From NCBI GenBank assembly GCA_916700875.1, contig CAKAKS010000066.1, forward strand, positions 32,590,490-32,654,489: a stretch of DNA of 64,000 nt, written 5' to 3'. Below the pieces are notes generated by a model that did not search any database, was not told where the DNA came from, and saw only the letters and a program-made list of their open reading frames with translations. The position numbers and the translations under genes are program-made. Below, piece by piece: positions 22,135 through 33,590 of the stretch (positions are counted from its first letter, which is position 1; each line of letters opens with the position of its first letter). The stretch is from Sebastes aleutianus. Its lineage: Eukaryota; Chordata; Actinopteri; Perciformes; Sebastidae.

Positions 22135-22215
22135 GCTTGGATTTATATAGCGCCTTTCATGAAACCCAAGGACGCTTAACAAAGACATAAATAAACACAA
22201 CAAATGTAACAGAAG

Positions 22216-25200
22216 CTAGGGGCCATAGGCCTTGGTGAAGAGGTGGGTTTTGAGGAGTCTTTTGAAGGTGTCCAGAGATGGTGCGTTGCGGAGCTCTATG
22301 GGGAGAGAGTTCCAAAGTGTGGGGGCTGTCACACTGAAGGCTCTGTCCCCAAAAGTTTGCATTCTTGTGTGAGGGATGGAGAGCTGACCCGTGCCTGAGG
22401 ATCTAAGGTTCCGGGGCTGTGTGTAAGGGTGGAGGAGGTTAGATAAATACTGAGGAGCCAGGGCATTGAGGGATTTGTAGGTGAGGAGGAGGATCTTGTA
22501 GGTGATGCGGGACTTGACCGGGAGCCAGTGGAGGTGGATGAGGGTGGGGGTGATGTGCTGCCAGGGCTTGGTGCGGGTGAGAACCCTGGCAGCCGAGTTT
22601 TGCACATACTGGAGCCTGTCCAGGGCTTTGCTGGGAACCCCGGACAGAACTCCATTGCAGTAGTCCAAACGGGAGGTGACGAAAGCGTGGATGAGGGTTT
22701 CTGCCACAGAGTCAGAGAGTGATTGCCGGAGACGTGAGATGTTTTTGAGGTGGAAGAAGGCGGATTTGGTGATGAACCTGATATGAGACTGGAATGATAG
22801 TGTTGGGTCCAGGATGACACCCAGGTTGCGGACTTCCGAGGATGGGGAGAAGGAACAGCCGTCAACATCCAGGTGGAGATCTCCAACCTTCCGGAGCAGG
22901 GCCTTGGGAGCCACAACCATGAGCTCGGTTTTGTTGCTGTTGAGTTTTAGGAAGTTAGATGACATCCAGATTTTTATTGCATGTAGGCAGTTTACAAGTG
23001 ACTGTGGGGGTAGCTGGGTGGATGGTTTGGTGCTGAGATATAGTTGTGTGTCGTCAGCATATGAATGAAAGCTGAGACCGTGGTGGCGGATGATCTGACC
23101 AAGGGGGAGCATGTAGATGGTGAAGAGGAGGGGTCCCAGCACAGAGCCTTGAGGTACGCCATGGTTGACTGGGGCCGGGGTGGAACTGGAGTCTCTGATG
23201 GTGACAAACTGTTTTCTGTTTGTGAGGTAGGACTGAAACCAGGAGAGAGCTGAACCGGTGAGGCCAAGGTAGTCAGATAGGCGGGTGAGGAGGATGGTGT
23301 GGGAGACTGTGTCGAAGGCAGCTGAGAGGTCCAGGAGGATGAGGATGCTGATGTGACCAGAATCTGCAGCGATGAGGAGGTCATTTGTGATTTTGATGAG
23401 GGTGGTCTCTGTGCTGTGGTGTGGTCTGAAGCCAGATTGAAACGTTTCGTAGAGCTCATGGTTGGCCATATGTTGATGGAGTTGGGCGGCCACTGCTCTT
23501 TCCAGAATTTTGCTCAGGAAAGGAAGGTTGGAGATCGGTCGGTAGTTGTTGCTGTCATCCCGGTCCAGACCTGGCTTTTTGAGGATGGGAGTGACTGATG
23601 CCATCTTGAGGCTGTCGGGTACAAGACCAGATGCCAAGGAGGAGTTGATGATGTTCACCATAATGGGGCACAGGGCAGGTAGGCACGCCTTGACCAAGGC
23701 TGTGGGCATGGGGTCCAGAGAACAGGTGGAGGCTTTGGCCTTAGTGACCAACTTTGCGACCTGAGGAGTACATACAGGGGAGAAGAAGGAGAGGGAGCAC
23801 TGAGGCAGGCGAACATCCAAGGGAGCCACGCCCAGTGGCTGAGGTGTGTGTGGAGGGAGGTGGGCAGGCACCAGGAGCTGCTGATGGATGGACTCGACCT
23901 TGTCCTGGAAAAAGTCCAGGAACTTAGTGCAGAGGTCGGGGGCACCTGAGGGGAGGGGGGGGTCGAGGGGGCGAAGGAGCCGGTTGATGGTGGAGAACAG
24001 CAGTCTGGGGTGGTTTTGTTGGTTGGTAATGAGGGTGGAGTAGTACTGTGTTTTGGCCTGGGAGAGAGCTACTTTGTAGGCCCTCACATGCTCTTTATAA
24101 GCCTCAAGGTGGACAGTGAGGCCAGATCTTTTGTAGCGCCTCTCAAGTTGACGGCCGGTGGACTTCTGGGTGCGGAGTTCAGTGGTGAACCAGGGGGCGG
24201 GACGGGTATAGGAGACAGTCTGGGTTTTGAGGGGGGCAAGGGAGTCAAGGCTGCCGGATAAAGTGGCGTTGTAGTGGGCAACCAGCCCATCAGCAGAGCT
24301 GTCGTGTGGATCTGAGGCCAGATGGGTCGCTATCAGGTCGTTCAGAGCTGGTGTACTCACTGTCTTGATGTTCCTGTATTGGATGGTACGTTTTGTGCGC
24401 TGCCTGGGCAGGGTGACAGGAACAGTGCAGAGAACAGCGAGATGGTCTGAAACCGCGAGGTCCAGGCACTGCAGATGGGAGGGAGTTGTGCCAGTGGAGC
24501 ACACCAGATCCAGCGTGTGGCCTTTAGTGTGGGTGGGACTTTTAACGTGCTGTGTGAAGTTGAAACAGTCCAACAGTGACAGGAATTCAGTGGCAAACGA
24601 GCAGCTGGTGGAGTCCACATGAATATTAAAGTCACCGAGCAGGAGTGTAGATGGAGACATGGAGCAGACAGAGGTGAGAAGCTCAGACAGCTCAGACATG
24701 AAGGTGGTGGAGGCTTTAGGGGGGCGGTAGATGAGGACAACCTGGAGCTGTGTAGACCCAACCAGGGAGAAAATGACACACTCAAACGAGGTGACATTGG
24801 GTACTGGGAGGTCTTTGACCAGGATGTCAGCTCGATGTATAACAGCCAGCCCGCCGCCACGACCCATGGAGCGAGGCTTTTGTATGTAGACATATCCAGG
24901 GGGAGTGGCTTGATTAAGTGCCATGAAATCCTGCTGATTTTGCCAAGTCTCAGTTAGACAGAGAAAGTCAATTTTCCTGTCAGTGATAATATCATGGATG
25001 AGTAGAGCTTTATTGTTGATTGAGCGAGCATTCTGCAGCATAAATGTTGCACTGTTGTTAGTGAATGCTGGGGCAGGCGGTGTGGAGGGAACGACACTGT
25101 CAACACAGACCAGGGACCTCAGATTGTTCAGGGTGCACACGTGTGGTTTGTTGTGATGACGTCGTAGCTGCGTGTTGGAGCGCCTGTCAGACAGTACTGA

Positions 25201-25563
25201 GGGAATACCATGATCAGCGTAAACAAACTTGCACCTGGAGGCTCTATGGACATAACGGGGGCGACGTAGGAGTCCGAGGGATTTAATGTCAGCGATGCAG
25301 TTTGGAATGAAGTGACAGAAGAGGTCCAGGAGTTGCGTTGTTGAGTATTTGATGAACACCATGTTTGCAGCAGTGGAGCGCCAGCTAAATCCTGGAGCCG
25401 CAATCCGTGGAGGAGGCTCCCAGCCTCGGACCGCAGCAGCCGCAGGGAATGTAGCCAGAACAGCAGCAGCAAACAGTGTAGCCAGAACACAAGGTGGATA
25501 GTCCTGGAGTCGTGGCATGGAGATGTCCAAACGTGAGCAGCGGAGTGACGTTGGATAATCCAC
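22216..25563 (-). CDS. L2 ORF2: endonuclease/reverse transcriptase, 1115 aa
   Basis: Open over 1115 codons with no stop or frameshift. Residues about 172-383 form an APE-type endonuclease: NARSI (178), LTETW (203), GGGLAVI (236), IYRPPK (278), LLGDFNIH (308), HTLDLV (349), SDHLAV (372). Residues about 620-900 are the reverse transcriptase: NNYRPISNLPFLSKILE (672), LDLSAAFDTV (744), GVPQGSVLGPLLF (802) and the catalytic YADD (835). The C-terminal part (950-1115) has LDYCNGVLSG and LHWLPVKSRITYKILLLTYK, conserved in fish L2. The first 170 residues are not recognised and may be partly 5' UTR; the true start could be one of the internal Met codons. It nicks target DNA and copies its own RNA at the nick. 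Intactness suggests recent insertion. Confidence 0.9.
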   Translation of the reverse strand: MDYPTSLRCSRLDISMPRLQDYPPCVLATLFAAAVLATFPAAAAVRGWEPPPRIAAPGFSWRSTAANMVFIKYSTTQLLDLFCHFIPNCIADIKSLGLLRRPRYVHRASRCKFVYADHGIPSVLSDRRSNTQLRRHHNKPHVCTLNNLRSLVCVDSVVPSTPPAPAFTNNSATFMLQNARSINNKALLIHDIITDRKIDFLCLTETWQNQQDFMALNQATPPGYVYIQKPRSMGRGGGLAVIHRADILVKDLPVPNVTSFECVIFSLVGSTQLQVVLIYRPPKASTTFMSELSELLTSVCSMSPSTLLLGDFNIHVDSTSCSFATEFLSLLDCFNFTQHVKSPTHTKGHTLDLVCSTGTTPSHLQCLDLAVSDHLAVLCTVPVTLPRQRTKRTIQYRNIKTVSTPALNDLIATHLASDPHDSSADGLVAHYNATLSGSLDSLAPLKTQTVSYTRPAPWFTTELRTQKSTGRQLERRYKRSGLTVHLEAYKEHVRAYKVALSQAKTQYYSTLITNQQNHPRLLFSTINRLLRPLDPPLPSGAPDLCTKFLDFFQDKVESIHQQLLVPAHLPPHTPQPLGVAPLDVRLPQCSLSFFSPVCTPQVAKLVTKAKASTCSLDPMPTALVKACLPALCPIMVNIINSSLASGLVPDSLKMASVTPILKKPGLDRDDSNNYRPISNLPFLSKILERAVAAQLHQHMANHELYETFQSGFRPHHSTETTLIKITNDLLIAADSGHISILILLDLSAAFDTVSHTILLTRLSDYLGLTGSALSWFQSYLTNRKQFVTIRDSSSTPAPVNHGVPQGSVLGPLLFTIYMLPLGQIIRHHGLSFHSYADDTQLYLSTKPSTQLPPQSLVNCLHAIKIWMSSNFLKLNSNKTELMVVAPKALLRKVGDLHLDVDGCSFSPSSEVRNLGVILDPTLSFQSHIRFITKSAFFHLKNISRLRQSLSDSVAETLIHAFVTSRLDYCNGVLSGVPSKALDRLQYVQNSAARVLTRTKPWQHITPTLIHLHWLPVKSRITYKILLLTYKSLNALAPQYLSNLLHPYTQPRNLRSSGTGQLSIPHTRMQTFGDRAFSVTAPTLWNSLPIELRNAPSLDTFKRLLKTHLFTKAYGP

Positions 25564-25838
25564 AGTAAATTGATAGCGCCGCTTGGTCGGCGGAGCTAAC
25601 AGCTGACCGGCGGCTAACAGCTAACAGCTGATCACTGGAGAAGGCCAGCACACAGAGCCAAATGTGCACAATCTTCTGACAGTTAGCAGCACCAGACAGT
25701 GAAGTGTAAATACAACTTATAGTGATAACTTATTCCTACATGCAGTGAATGTAGGCACAGATTTAAACAAAAAGCGAAGTTTTGCTACGGAACTGAGAAG
25801 CGGCGACAAACACGCCAGCGTCCTCTCAATCCGAAATC

Positions 25839-25872
25839 TCTCTCTACTCTCTCTACTCTCTCTACTCTCTCC
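25839..25872. repeat. Heptamer tandem repeat in the L2 5' region
   Basis: Four to five units of TCTCTAC on the plus strand, inside the presumed 5' UTR of the minus-strand L2; may be a tandem promoter monomer or simple expansion. Confidence 0.7.
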
Positions 25873-26504
25873 CGCGTTGCCAGAGGAGCTACCAGGCCTT
25901 ATCCAGGTCACCTGGAGCGCTATCTGGGCAGTCCTCAATGTCCTTCGGCGGTAGTTAGCTTGACTAGTTAGCTGGAAAGGCTAATGGCGCAATATCAGCT
26001 ACTGCGTTGATAGCCACTTAACTAGCGTTTCACTGGCTTGCAGTCCTAGGCTCTAGTTTCTACAGCACTATAACTTACAAACACACTTTAAACCGTAAAT
26101 CTCTAATTACTACATCTCTTTTGTCTCACTTCTCTCCAACCTCTCCGTTGCGCCACGCCCTCACTTCTCTCTCGACCACCAGCTCCTGGCTAGTCCCGCC
26201 CCACAGCCAATCACAACCAGGTAAAGTGACATGACACATAAACAACCAATTACATGTAATAAAATTAAACATTGTAGGTTGTACTCAAAGTAAACCACAT
26301 GCTCACCAAGTACACTGCAACCAACCTATTTAAAGTGACACAACATACTGTATGTGTATATTGAACTGAACATGTAAATATTAACCAAAACATATTTATT
26401 CTGAGCAGAACCACCAGGAAACTGGTAGTAGACCAGGAAACCAGCCACAATGGCATTCAGGGGCAGAACAAATTGCCCTGGGGCTACAAAAGAATGCGTG
26501 TTAA

Positions 26505-27397
26505 AAGAGTACTCCACCGATTTAACATCGTCGAACTTGCGATGAACAAGTCATATAAGAATATCATATTTTTTATTCTACGTGGTCCTCCTTATCAAAA
26601 CCTTTCACCTACATTGACCGCAATGCAACTCGGTTGTCGACAGTTCCAGCCTGTACGCACACAAAAAGGCGTATAAATGCCACGATAACGCGCAAGGCGT
26701 TTATGGTGCAATAAGTGCGCCTTTCTTGATTTCTGCGTGACATTTCTACGCCACGTACCCTGTACTGACCGCAATGTAAACGCATCCGCGTATAAATGCT
26801 ACGGTAATGACAGTATAAAAAGCGAGAAAGACCACTTATGGTGAGCGGACGAGGAGTAGGATGGGCCCAACAAACACCAGACTTTTAACCAGGAGACCTG
26901 TGTTTGAGACCCGTGTTTTGTTTTGTAAGTTACATTAGTGCCGTTTGTCACTTGGCGATTGTGACACGTTTTCTGTAGTTGTGTTACATTACGTGTTTTA
27001 CTCAGTTTACGTACTTATTTTAAGCCCAACCATGACGTTTTCCCTTACCCTAACTAAGTGGTTTCCCTGCCTAAACTTAACTGCAGACGTTAGAGTGGCG
27101 TACAAATGGTGCGCGAAAAGGTTAAAATGCGTACTCATGACACATGAATGTCCGTGTAATGTTGTGGTATTTATACGCCTGTTCGGTTGGAGATTCGGGT
27201 GAGTTATGCTAGTAGTGGCTAATGCCTCAAGCAGTTAGCCTCAGGCAAGTCTCTCTAACCTGATTTTTTTCCATTTTCAAACTTGTAATCTTCAGGCTCA
27301 ACGCCAAACAAAGTGACATCACTTGAGACAATTTAGCAGATGTACTACCGAGAACTCGTAAACACACTCTGATGTGTCAAATCGGTGGATTTCCTCT
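26505..27397. mobile_element. TTAA-target MITE carrying a nested TIR element
   Basis: Starts AAGAGTACTCCACCGATTT after TTAA (26501-26504) and ends AAATCGGTGGATTTCCTCT before TTAA (27398-27401). Another inverted-repeat element (26666-27180) lies inside. No coding capacity; the 85-codon frame near 26945 belongs to the nested element. Confidence 0.75.
26666..27180. mobile_element. Nested TIR element with B-box-like core
   Basis: AGGCGTATAAATGCCAC (26666-26682) and GTGGTATTTATACGCCT (27164-27180) are inverted with one mismatch. Inside, CTTTTAACCAGGAGACCTG followed by TGTTTGAGACCCGTG is the reverse-strand version of the core found in family E, although the terminal repeats differ from family E. 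Confidence 0.6.
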
Positions 27398-27401
27398 TTA
27401 A

Positions 27402-28585
27402 GGTACGGTCACATTCCATTCCATTTTAGACCAGCCTCCCGGATAAACTCTGACCTGCTCTACTGGCCGTGGTTAGGATTATTACAGGTGTGTTCAACTT
27501 TTCCTCCAAATGAAGCAGATTACACTGCTTGTGTTTCTTGAGTTTCCAGATCATGGCAACTACTAAAATGCCCAATTTGTATTTCTCTCCTTTTTTTTCC
27601 TCTTATAACTAATTGTGCAGCCTTCATCTCCTGCACACTGTAATTAACTGAGTCAGAGGCTGAGGGTTGAAGATAATGGAAATTTATTCCACCCAGTAAA
27701 TTGAGAATTACAAGAAAGTGCGCCGTGCTCGAACGTGATGAAATAAAAACGGACGTCGGCATTTTGGAAGTGAGTGCACAGTCACTTGCAGGTTTGGCTC
27801 TTACGCTCTACTGATCTACTGCTAATGCCTTAGCTCTGTCAACTTGGTCCTCTGTTTTAGCCTGCTCAAACAGCAGAAGACACACTGCTAGCTCTTTGAA
27901 CATCCTCTACAAAAGCACATTACTTCGATGTAATACTATTCTAAAACATTGAAGAAAAACTGAAAAAAGGTGTCAACTGAAAGGCAACACATCAGTGGAG
28001 GCTGATCCACCGAGGCAGAGGAGGTTGCTCCTACTCTATTTTTTGAGAGGCAAGAGGGAGATCAAAATATGAAAAAAGAGTAATTGGTTGAAATGAATCA
28101 CTGCGAGATGTCATTATCATTTATGAAATATTTTTTGTCTCTTCTTTTGTCTCAAATTCAGATTAAAATGCTTCAACAGCGACACCTCCAGGGCAGGCAA
28201 AAAAGTGTTGGTAGATGCAAAGGAGGACGGGGTGCTGCTATCCTCCCTTGAGGCAGGACCTCTTCTATCAATTCAATGGATTTAATTTTTTTCATGCTTA
28301 TCTGTGATTGTCCAAAACACGTAAAATGACACGGAGGATGTTCTCCGTTGGAGCGTCGTTACCAATCAACAACCAGAAGAATACAATATTGACATGGTGT
28401 TGGTCCAATGATGATGTCTAAATGTCCTCTTCAATCTCATCCGCTGTATTGTACGTGATGAACGTGATACAGTAAACTATCAGACAGCAGCATATTAGGA
28501 AATAAATTATAACGTGCAAATTGTGAACTACATTTAAACACATAACAAAACAAATCCTTTTTTATTTTGGGCTGTTTATTGAGCT
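27402..28585. other. No firm feature
   Basis: Unassigned sequence. CAGTGGAGGCTGATCC near 27992 resembles a hAT-type terminus, but no matching right end or duplication was found. No coding evidence. Confidence 0.35.
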
Positions 28586-28589
28586 GTAA

Positions 28590-28913
28590 CTAGCTACTAG
28601 CGTTGGACCGCTGCACGCCACCGTAGTTCTGCCATGGGTCAGCCCAGACAGCTGAGTGAGGGTCGAAGCTGCCTGGGGGCGCTGCAGCAGCAGGAGATGA
28701 AACCCCGCTGGGCAGTGGATGGAGAGAGCTCCGCTTGGGCCTCACCATCAGCTGTCTGGGCTGGACCCACAGTGGAGCCACGGTGATGTGCGGCAGCCCG
28801 ACGCCCGTACTGCTCTGGATCGTGGTGTGGACAACAGACTGCTGTACAGGCAGTTTACAGACAGGCTTCTAGTGACACTTTACAACTCCTGTGGCTGCAA
28901 TGATTGTTTTTAA
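28590..28913. other. GC-rich patch with inverted repeat
   Basis: TGGGTCAGCCCAGACAGCTG (28635-28654) and CAGCTGTCTGGGCTG plus GACCCA (28749-28769) are inverted around a GC-rich 95-bp spacer. Small frames occur on both strands. It may be a decayed element or a structured exon; nothing decides. Confidence 0.35.
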
Positions 28914-28995
28914 GAAATCTTGGGAGCCATTGTTTTACTACTTAATTTTTTATTTTACATATGAAAGCAGAGCTAAGTAGCTGACTAGTGCAGTC

Positions 28996-29060
28996 ATAAT
29001 AATAATAATGATAATAATAATTTATATAACACTCTTCAAATTTAAGCACAGAGTTCCTTC
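28996..29060 (-). repeat. L2 3'-tail fragment
   Basis: (AAT)n-like tract followed by TTTATATAACACTCTTCAAA resembles the L2 3' end at 22109-22165 in the same orientation, without its body: a severely 5'-truncated copy. Confidence 0.55.
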
Positions 29061-29339
29061 CAGATTAAAAGATTTACAGAACTAGAATTGCAGGCATCCC
29101 CCCCACTCTCCGTTCAGCTTGCGCCGTCATCCACATATATTTTTGTTTATGTTGAGATCAGCTGTACGTAACGGAGCATCGTAAAACATTTCATTCAAAC
29201 TGAACAGAAACAAAATAAAACTCACCTAAACCGTCGTCGTTACTTTTTCCAACAATCACCAAGTGTGTTTTGGTCGAACTCAACTGTAATTTCAGTTTAA
29301 TGTGAAAAAACGCTGATTCTACAGTTGTTCCCCCCGCTC

Positions 29340-29605
29340 TCTCTCTGAAGTAAAGAGGCAGGGTCATGCGTTATCAACGCGTCATCAGATACACTGCGCA
29401 TGTGTTATACCCAGAGGTTATTCCTGAATCTGGATCGCCACCAAAATCTAATGGATTGTTCATTGTGTCGCTTCCCACCCCTCCGAAAAATTTCATTCAA
29501 ATCCATCTTGGGCTTTTGGAGTAATTCTGCAAACGGACAAACCAACAAACCAACGCCGGTGAAAACATAACCTCCTTCCTAGGCCTTCGGCCTTGGTAGA
29601 GGTAT
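29340..29605 (+). repeat. Right part of dispersed repeat R
   Basis: Matches 52815-53160 in order: ACACTGCGCATGTGTTATAC, AATGGATTGTTCATTGTG, TTTTGGAGTAAT, (AAAC)n-like ACAAACCAAC, and AAAACATAACCTC-CTTCCTAGGCCTTCG. The left half of repeat R is absent here. Confidence 0.65.
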
Positions 29606-30590
29606 TACAAATTGATCTGAATCACATGTATCCCCCCCCCCCTATATAATAAAAATAGGGACAAGAGAGCACATACAGTATATCAAGCAGCACTGAGCTC
29701 ATACATAAAATGGAGGTGCCAGTGCAAAATAAGAGAAATACCTAAATAAAATAACATGACACCGTGGGTTGGTTCTCCTCCTGTCCTCTGACATACATGC
29801 ACATATACCTATCCACTGCATACAGTATATGCATGCATCATTTTGCACACAGAAACAAGGATGTCCAATCATGCATGTACACTTAAATGAACTGGCTCAC
29901 TCCCAGAACGCATGGATCCCTCACATTAACTCTCTGAGAATAATCTACATCGACACATACAGACTCGCACACATCAACTCATTTCTCAGGGAATGACGAC
30001 CGTGGAGGGTGTCACAGGTGTCAGCAGTGACTGTCACGCCCCAGGAGATTCTGGGAAACGAGAGACATGAATGAGAAAAAAAAAAAAAGAATTGGGGGAG
30101 TCTGCCTTTTGCAGAGGAGAGAGAGAGACCGAGAGAGATGTGAGTACAAGCCAAAGAGTAGAAGGTGGAGATGAAGGCGAGGGAGGAACAATCAATTCTC
30201 TGACATCTCTAAATGTGCACTTGATGATGCATACCTAAACAGGCCTGAAACGGTCTGCAGGGAGACGGGGAAGGGAGTGAAAGAGGTGAGTGAAGAAAAA
30301 AGGGGGATTATAGGGAAAAGTGAGAGACTAGATTAATGAAGAGAAATTGGTAGGGAAGGAGATAAAGACGGAGCTAAGTTGGAGAGAGCGTTATGTCCGT
30401 ACATTCGGGCCTTAAACAGCAGTTGGTCCTCGGAGGACTCGGCTCTAAGCGAAGCGGTCAGCCTTGCAGGTCGTTCTGAGTTCCCAGAGAGAACGAGGGG
30501 AGTGAAAGAGAGAGTGGAGGGGGGAGACGATGTGAATGCTGATGAGGCGGAGGTGAAGGAGCGGCCAGAGATTGTCCGTGCAGGACCGGT
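29606..30590. other. No firm feature
   Basis: Contains a C10 run near 29632-29641, an A13 tract near 30078, and purine-rich sequence. An 89-codon frame (30379-30648) is open in Glu/Arg-rich purine tract; it lacks an acceptor site and family resemblance. Confidence 0.4.
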
Positions 30591-30599
30591 GAGCGCTCT

Positions 30600-30730
30600 C
30601 ACCCTCACCACAGTTCATTTACCGCAAAGCCTTGGTTGCTCTGCATAACAAGGGAGATAAGAAACTTTGTATCAGCCTATTTTTCTCAAGATTATCTCGA
30701 AGGCATTTCCTACTATCAGGAGAGAAAAAT
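30600..30730. promoter_or_regulatory. Candidate conserved non-coding stretch
   Basis: High-complexity unique block (CGCAAAGCCTTGGTTGCTC, TCAAGATTATCTCGAAGGC) between purine-rich low-complexity flanks; status inferred from composition only. Confidence 0.2.
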
Positions 30731-30939
30731 AGGGAGATGGAGGTGAGGGGGATGTATTATTCATCCGCGTTAATTAAAAACACACCTACAAAGCAAAAAC
30801 CAATATACAGTAAATGAGATTGCTACGAATCATCAATTTCTGTTCTGAGGATGTTGGACATTTCTTTTACTTAAAGTAAAACCTCAATTTTATTGAGTGA
30901 TTAAGGCAGCAATAATGGATTTCTCTTAAATACTCAAAT

Positions 30940-31644
30940 CAGGGCTGTCTATTGATTAAAATATTTAATCATGATTAAATGCAAATTAATCGCATATTTT
31001 TTATCCGTTCAAAAAGTACCTTAATGGGAGAGTTATCAAGTATTTAATACTCTATCAACATGGGAGTGGGAAAATATGCTGCTTTATGCATATATTCATT
31101 ATTGGAAATCAATTAACAACACAAAACAATGACAAATATTGTCCAGAAACCCTCACAGGTACTGCATTAAGCATAAAAAAATATGCTTAAAATCATAACA
31201 TGGCAAACTTGAGCCCAACAGGCAACAACAGCTGTCAGTGTGTCAGTGTGCTGACTTGACTATGACTTGCCCCAAACTGCATGTGATTATCATAAAGTGG
31301 GCATGTCTGTAAAGGGGAGACTCGTGGGTTCCCATAGAACCCATTTACATTCACATATCTGGAGGTCAGAGGTCAAGGGACCCCTTTGAAAATGGCCATG
31401 ACAGTTTTTCCTCACCAGAATTTACCGTAAGTTTGGAGCGTTATTTGGCCTCCTTCACGACAAGCTAGTATGACATGGTTGGCACTGATGGATTCTAGTT
31501 TCCTACAATATCTTCACTCTAGCTTTAAAACTAGGACCGCTACAACCTAAAAATCACAAGTTACGTTAATGCATTAAAGAAATTAGTGGCGTTAAAACAA
31601 ATTTGCATTAACGTGTTATTATCACGTTAATTTTGACAGCCCTA
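30940..31644 (+). mobile_element. Non-autonomous hAT element, family A copy 2 with perfect target duplication
   Basis: Ends CAGGGCTGTC (30940) and TTGACAGCCCTA (31644). ACTCAAAT flanks both sides exactly (30932-30939, 31645-31652), fixing this family as hAT. Subterminal TTAATCATGATTAA and GTTATTATCACGTTAA palindromes. Contains the shared core (ACTCGTGGG...CCCATAGAACCC, near 31320-31345). 705 bp, no transposase. Confidence 0.9.
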
Positions 31645-31652
31645 ACTCAAAT

Positions 31653-32143
31653 ATATGTCAATTTGCTGATTGGGGAACTCATGGAAGTTTGACCTCAATG
31701 GGTCCATTCCATTAGAAAGTCAGCGCAAGCATTGAGACTCCTCACCCACACACAATTCCTACAATTGCAAAAATTTCAACTGAACTCTCCGATGACCGTG
31801 GACAGGATATGTGGAATGCAGATCTACTCTAAAGGTCTTCAGAAGTAAAGGATAAAAGACCAAAACATGCACCTCAGTAAGTCAATGTGACGGCAATCTG
31901 ACATGCTTTGAATAAGCCCCTCGACCAGTCAGACCTTGTAACATTTACATACCAACACAGTACAAGTCATTGATTGATGTATTGGGTGCTGTCACTTAAA
32001 GGACACGGCACGTGCAAGGTTAACTAAACAGAGAAATTGAATGTGCCTCTCACCCTAATACCTGTAAAATTTATGATTTCATTTCATTTCATTCCTTGAG
32101 CAACAAGAAAGATTCTTCTCATGTTGCATCACTCTATAAAAAC
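31653..32143. other. No recognisable feature
   Basis: Unassigned sequence between two family A copies. Confidence 0.4.
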
Positions 32144-32804
32144 TAGGGCTGTGAAAGTTAACTCGATAGTTAATGCAAACTCATTTTTAATGCCACTAAT
32201 TTCTTAAAAGCATTAACACAACTTGTGATTTTTAGGTTGTAGCGGGCTGAATTTCAAATCTAGAGTGAAGATACTGGTATCATATGAAACTATAAAAACC
32301 TAATGAAAAACTGTCATGGCCATTTTCAAAGGGGTTCCTTGACCTCTGACCTCCAGATATGTGAATGAAAATGGGTTCTATGGGTACCCGCGAGTCTCCC
32401 CTTTACAGACATGCCCACTTTATGATAATCACATGCAGTTTTGGGGCAAGTCATAGTCAAGTCAGCACACTGACACACTGACAGCTGTTGTTGTCTGTTG
32501 GGCTGCAGTTATGATTTGAGCATATTTTTTATGCTACATGCAGTACCTGTGAGGGTTTCTGGACAATATTTGTCATTGTTTTTTGTTGTTAATTGATTTC
32601 CAATGATAAATATATACACACATTTGCATAAAGCAGCATATTTGCCCACTCCCATGTTGATAAGAGTATTAAATACTTGAGAAATCTCCCCTTAAGGTAC
32701 ATTTTGAACAGATAAAAAATGTAATCATTTCCCATTAATTGCAACTAACTATGAACAATCATGAGATTAATTGCGATTACATTTTTTAATCGATTGGCAG
32801 CCTT
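32144..32804 (-). mobile_element. Family A hAT copy 3
   Basis: Ends TAGGGCTGTG (32144) and TTGGCAGCCTTA (to 32804); same order of blocks as copy 1, inverted relative to copy 2. Core at about 32335-32455 with GGGTACCCGCGAGTCTCCCC. No clear target duplication, consistent with age. Confidence 0.75.
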
Positions 32805-32984
32805 AGTGACGATACAAGATAGGCTAATATGATTCAAAACTGCTTGATATAATCAAGCCACATTCAGGGTTTGATATTTTTAAATGTTTATTAATTAAAT
32901 TAAAAGAACATAAAGTAGAAACCATCTTGCCATGGGCTCACACCAGCTGTGACACTAAATCGGGCCAGGGGCAAAAAGTGGTGG

Positions 32985-33590
32985 GTGTATTGTAGTACCA
33001 GAGATCAGTCTTGGTCTCGTTCCGGTCTTGGAATCAACCGCTATTTTACTCGGTCTCGTCACAGTCTCAGACAAAGAGGACTCAGGATTTTATTTCAAGA
33101 CCACAACTGCGGGGATATCCTTAAATCACCTGTGCATTGTCTGATTTATTTGTTAACATCATTACTGTGATTGCTTATAGAAAAGAAAGGAAAGTTCCCA
33201 GACATAAAAATCACCTCTGCAATATCTTTTGAAAATGTATCAAGACATTGCTTGTTGTACACTTAAACATACACACACACATATAGATATGGCAATAAAA
33301 GAGGTGAATGAAGGGGAATCTTCATTTGATTTCTTTTTATGTGTTTTTATGGGAATGTGGATCGTTCAGATCAATTTGAGGAGTGTCTATGATTTGCATG
33401 TTCCGCGTTTTATCGTAAATCTGTCATACAATGTGGGACTCGCACTGGTCTTGGTGTTGGTCTTGACTCTGTCTCCCCCTGCCTTGGACTTGACTTGGTC
33501 TCAACCCCTCAAAGTCTTGGTCTTGTCTCGGTCTCAATACGCTCTTGGTAATGAATTGGTCTCGGTTTAGGTGGTCTTGACTAAATCACT
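32985..33590. repeat. GTCTTGGTCTCG-rich repeat
   Basis: Clusters of TTGGTCTCG / GTCTTGGTCTTG at 33010-33070 and 33440-33590 enclose an A/T-rich middle. This low-complexity pair of arms is typical of a dispersed fish repeat I recall; exact termini are not resolved. Confidence 0.5.

Larger units (their letters stand above)
22105..26215 (-). mobile_element. L2-clade LINE, near full length
   Basis: Minus-strand non-LTR retrotransposon. It contains an open ORF with endonuclease and reverse transcriptase, a 3' UTR with GGCGCTATATAAATCC (minus-strand reading, near 22140-22156), and a terminal (ATT)n repeat at 22109-22134. This 3' end is characteristic of fish L2 elements. Upstream of the ORF about 650 bp of GC-rich sequence includes a heptamer tract (TCTCTAC)n on the plus strand at 25839-25872, plausibly the 5' UTR. 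The far boundary near 26215 is set only by a composition change. L2 elements often lack target duplications and none was seen. Confidence 0.8.

Noticed and set aside
22329..25669. Many plus- and minus-strand frames of 60-178 codons
   Set aside because: Shadows of the 1115-codon L2 frame in GC-rich sequence.
27992..28330. hAT element starting CAGTGGAGGCTG
   Set aside because: No matching inverted right end or 8-bp duplication found.
30379..30648. 89-codon Glu/Arg-rich frame with a donor-like CCG|GTGAGC
   Set aside because: No acceptor upstream, purine-rich low complexity, overlapping equally long minus-strand frame.
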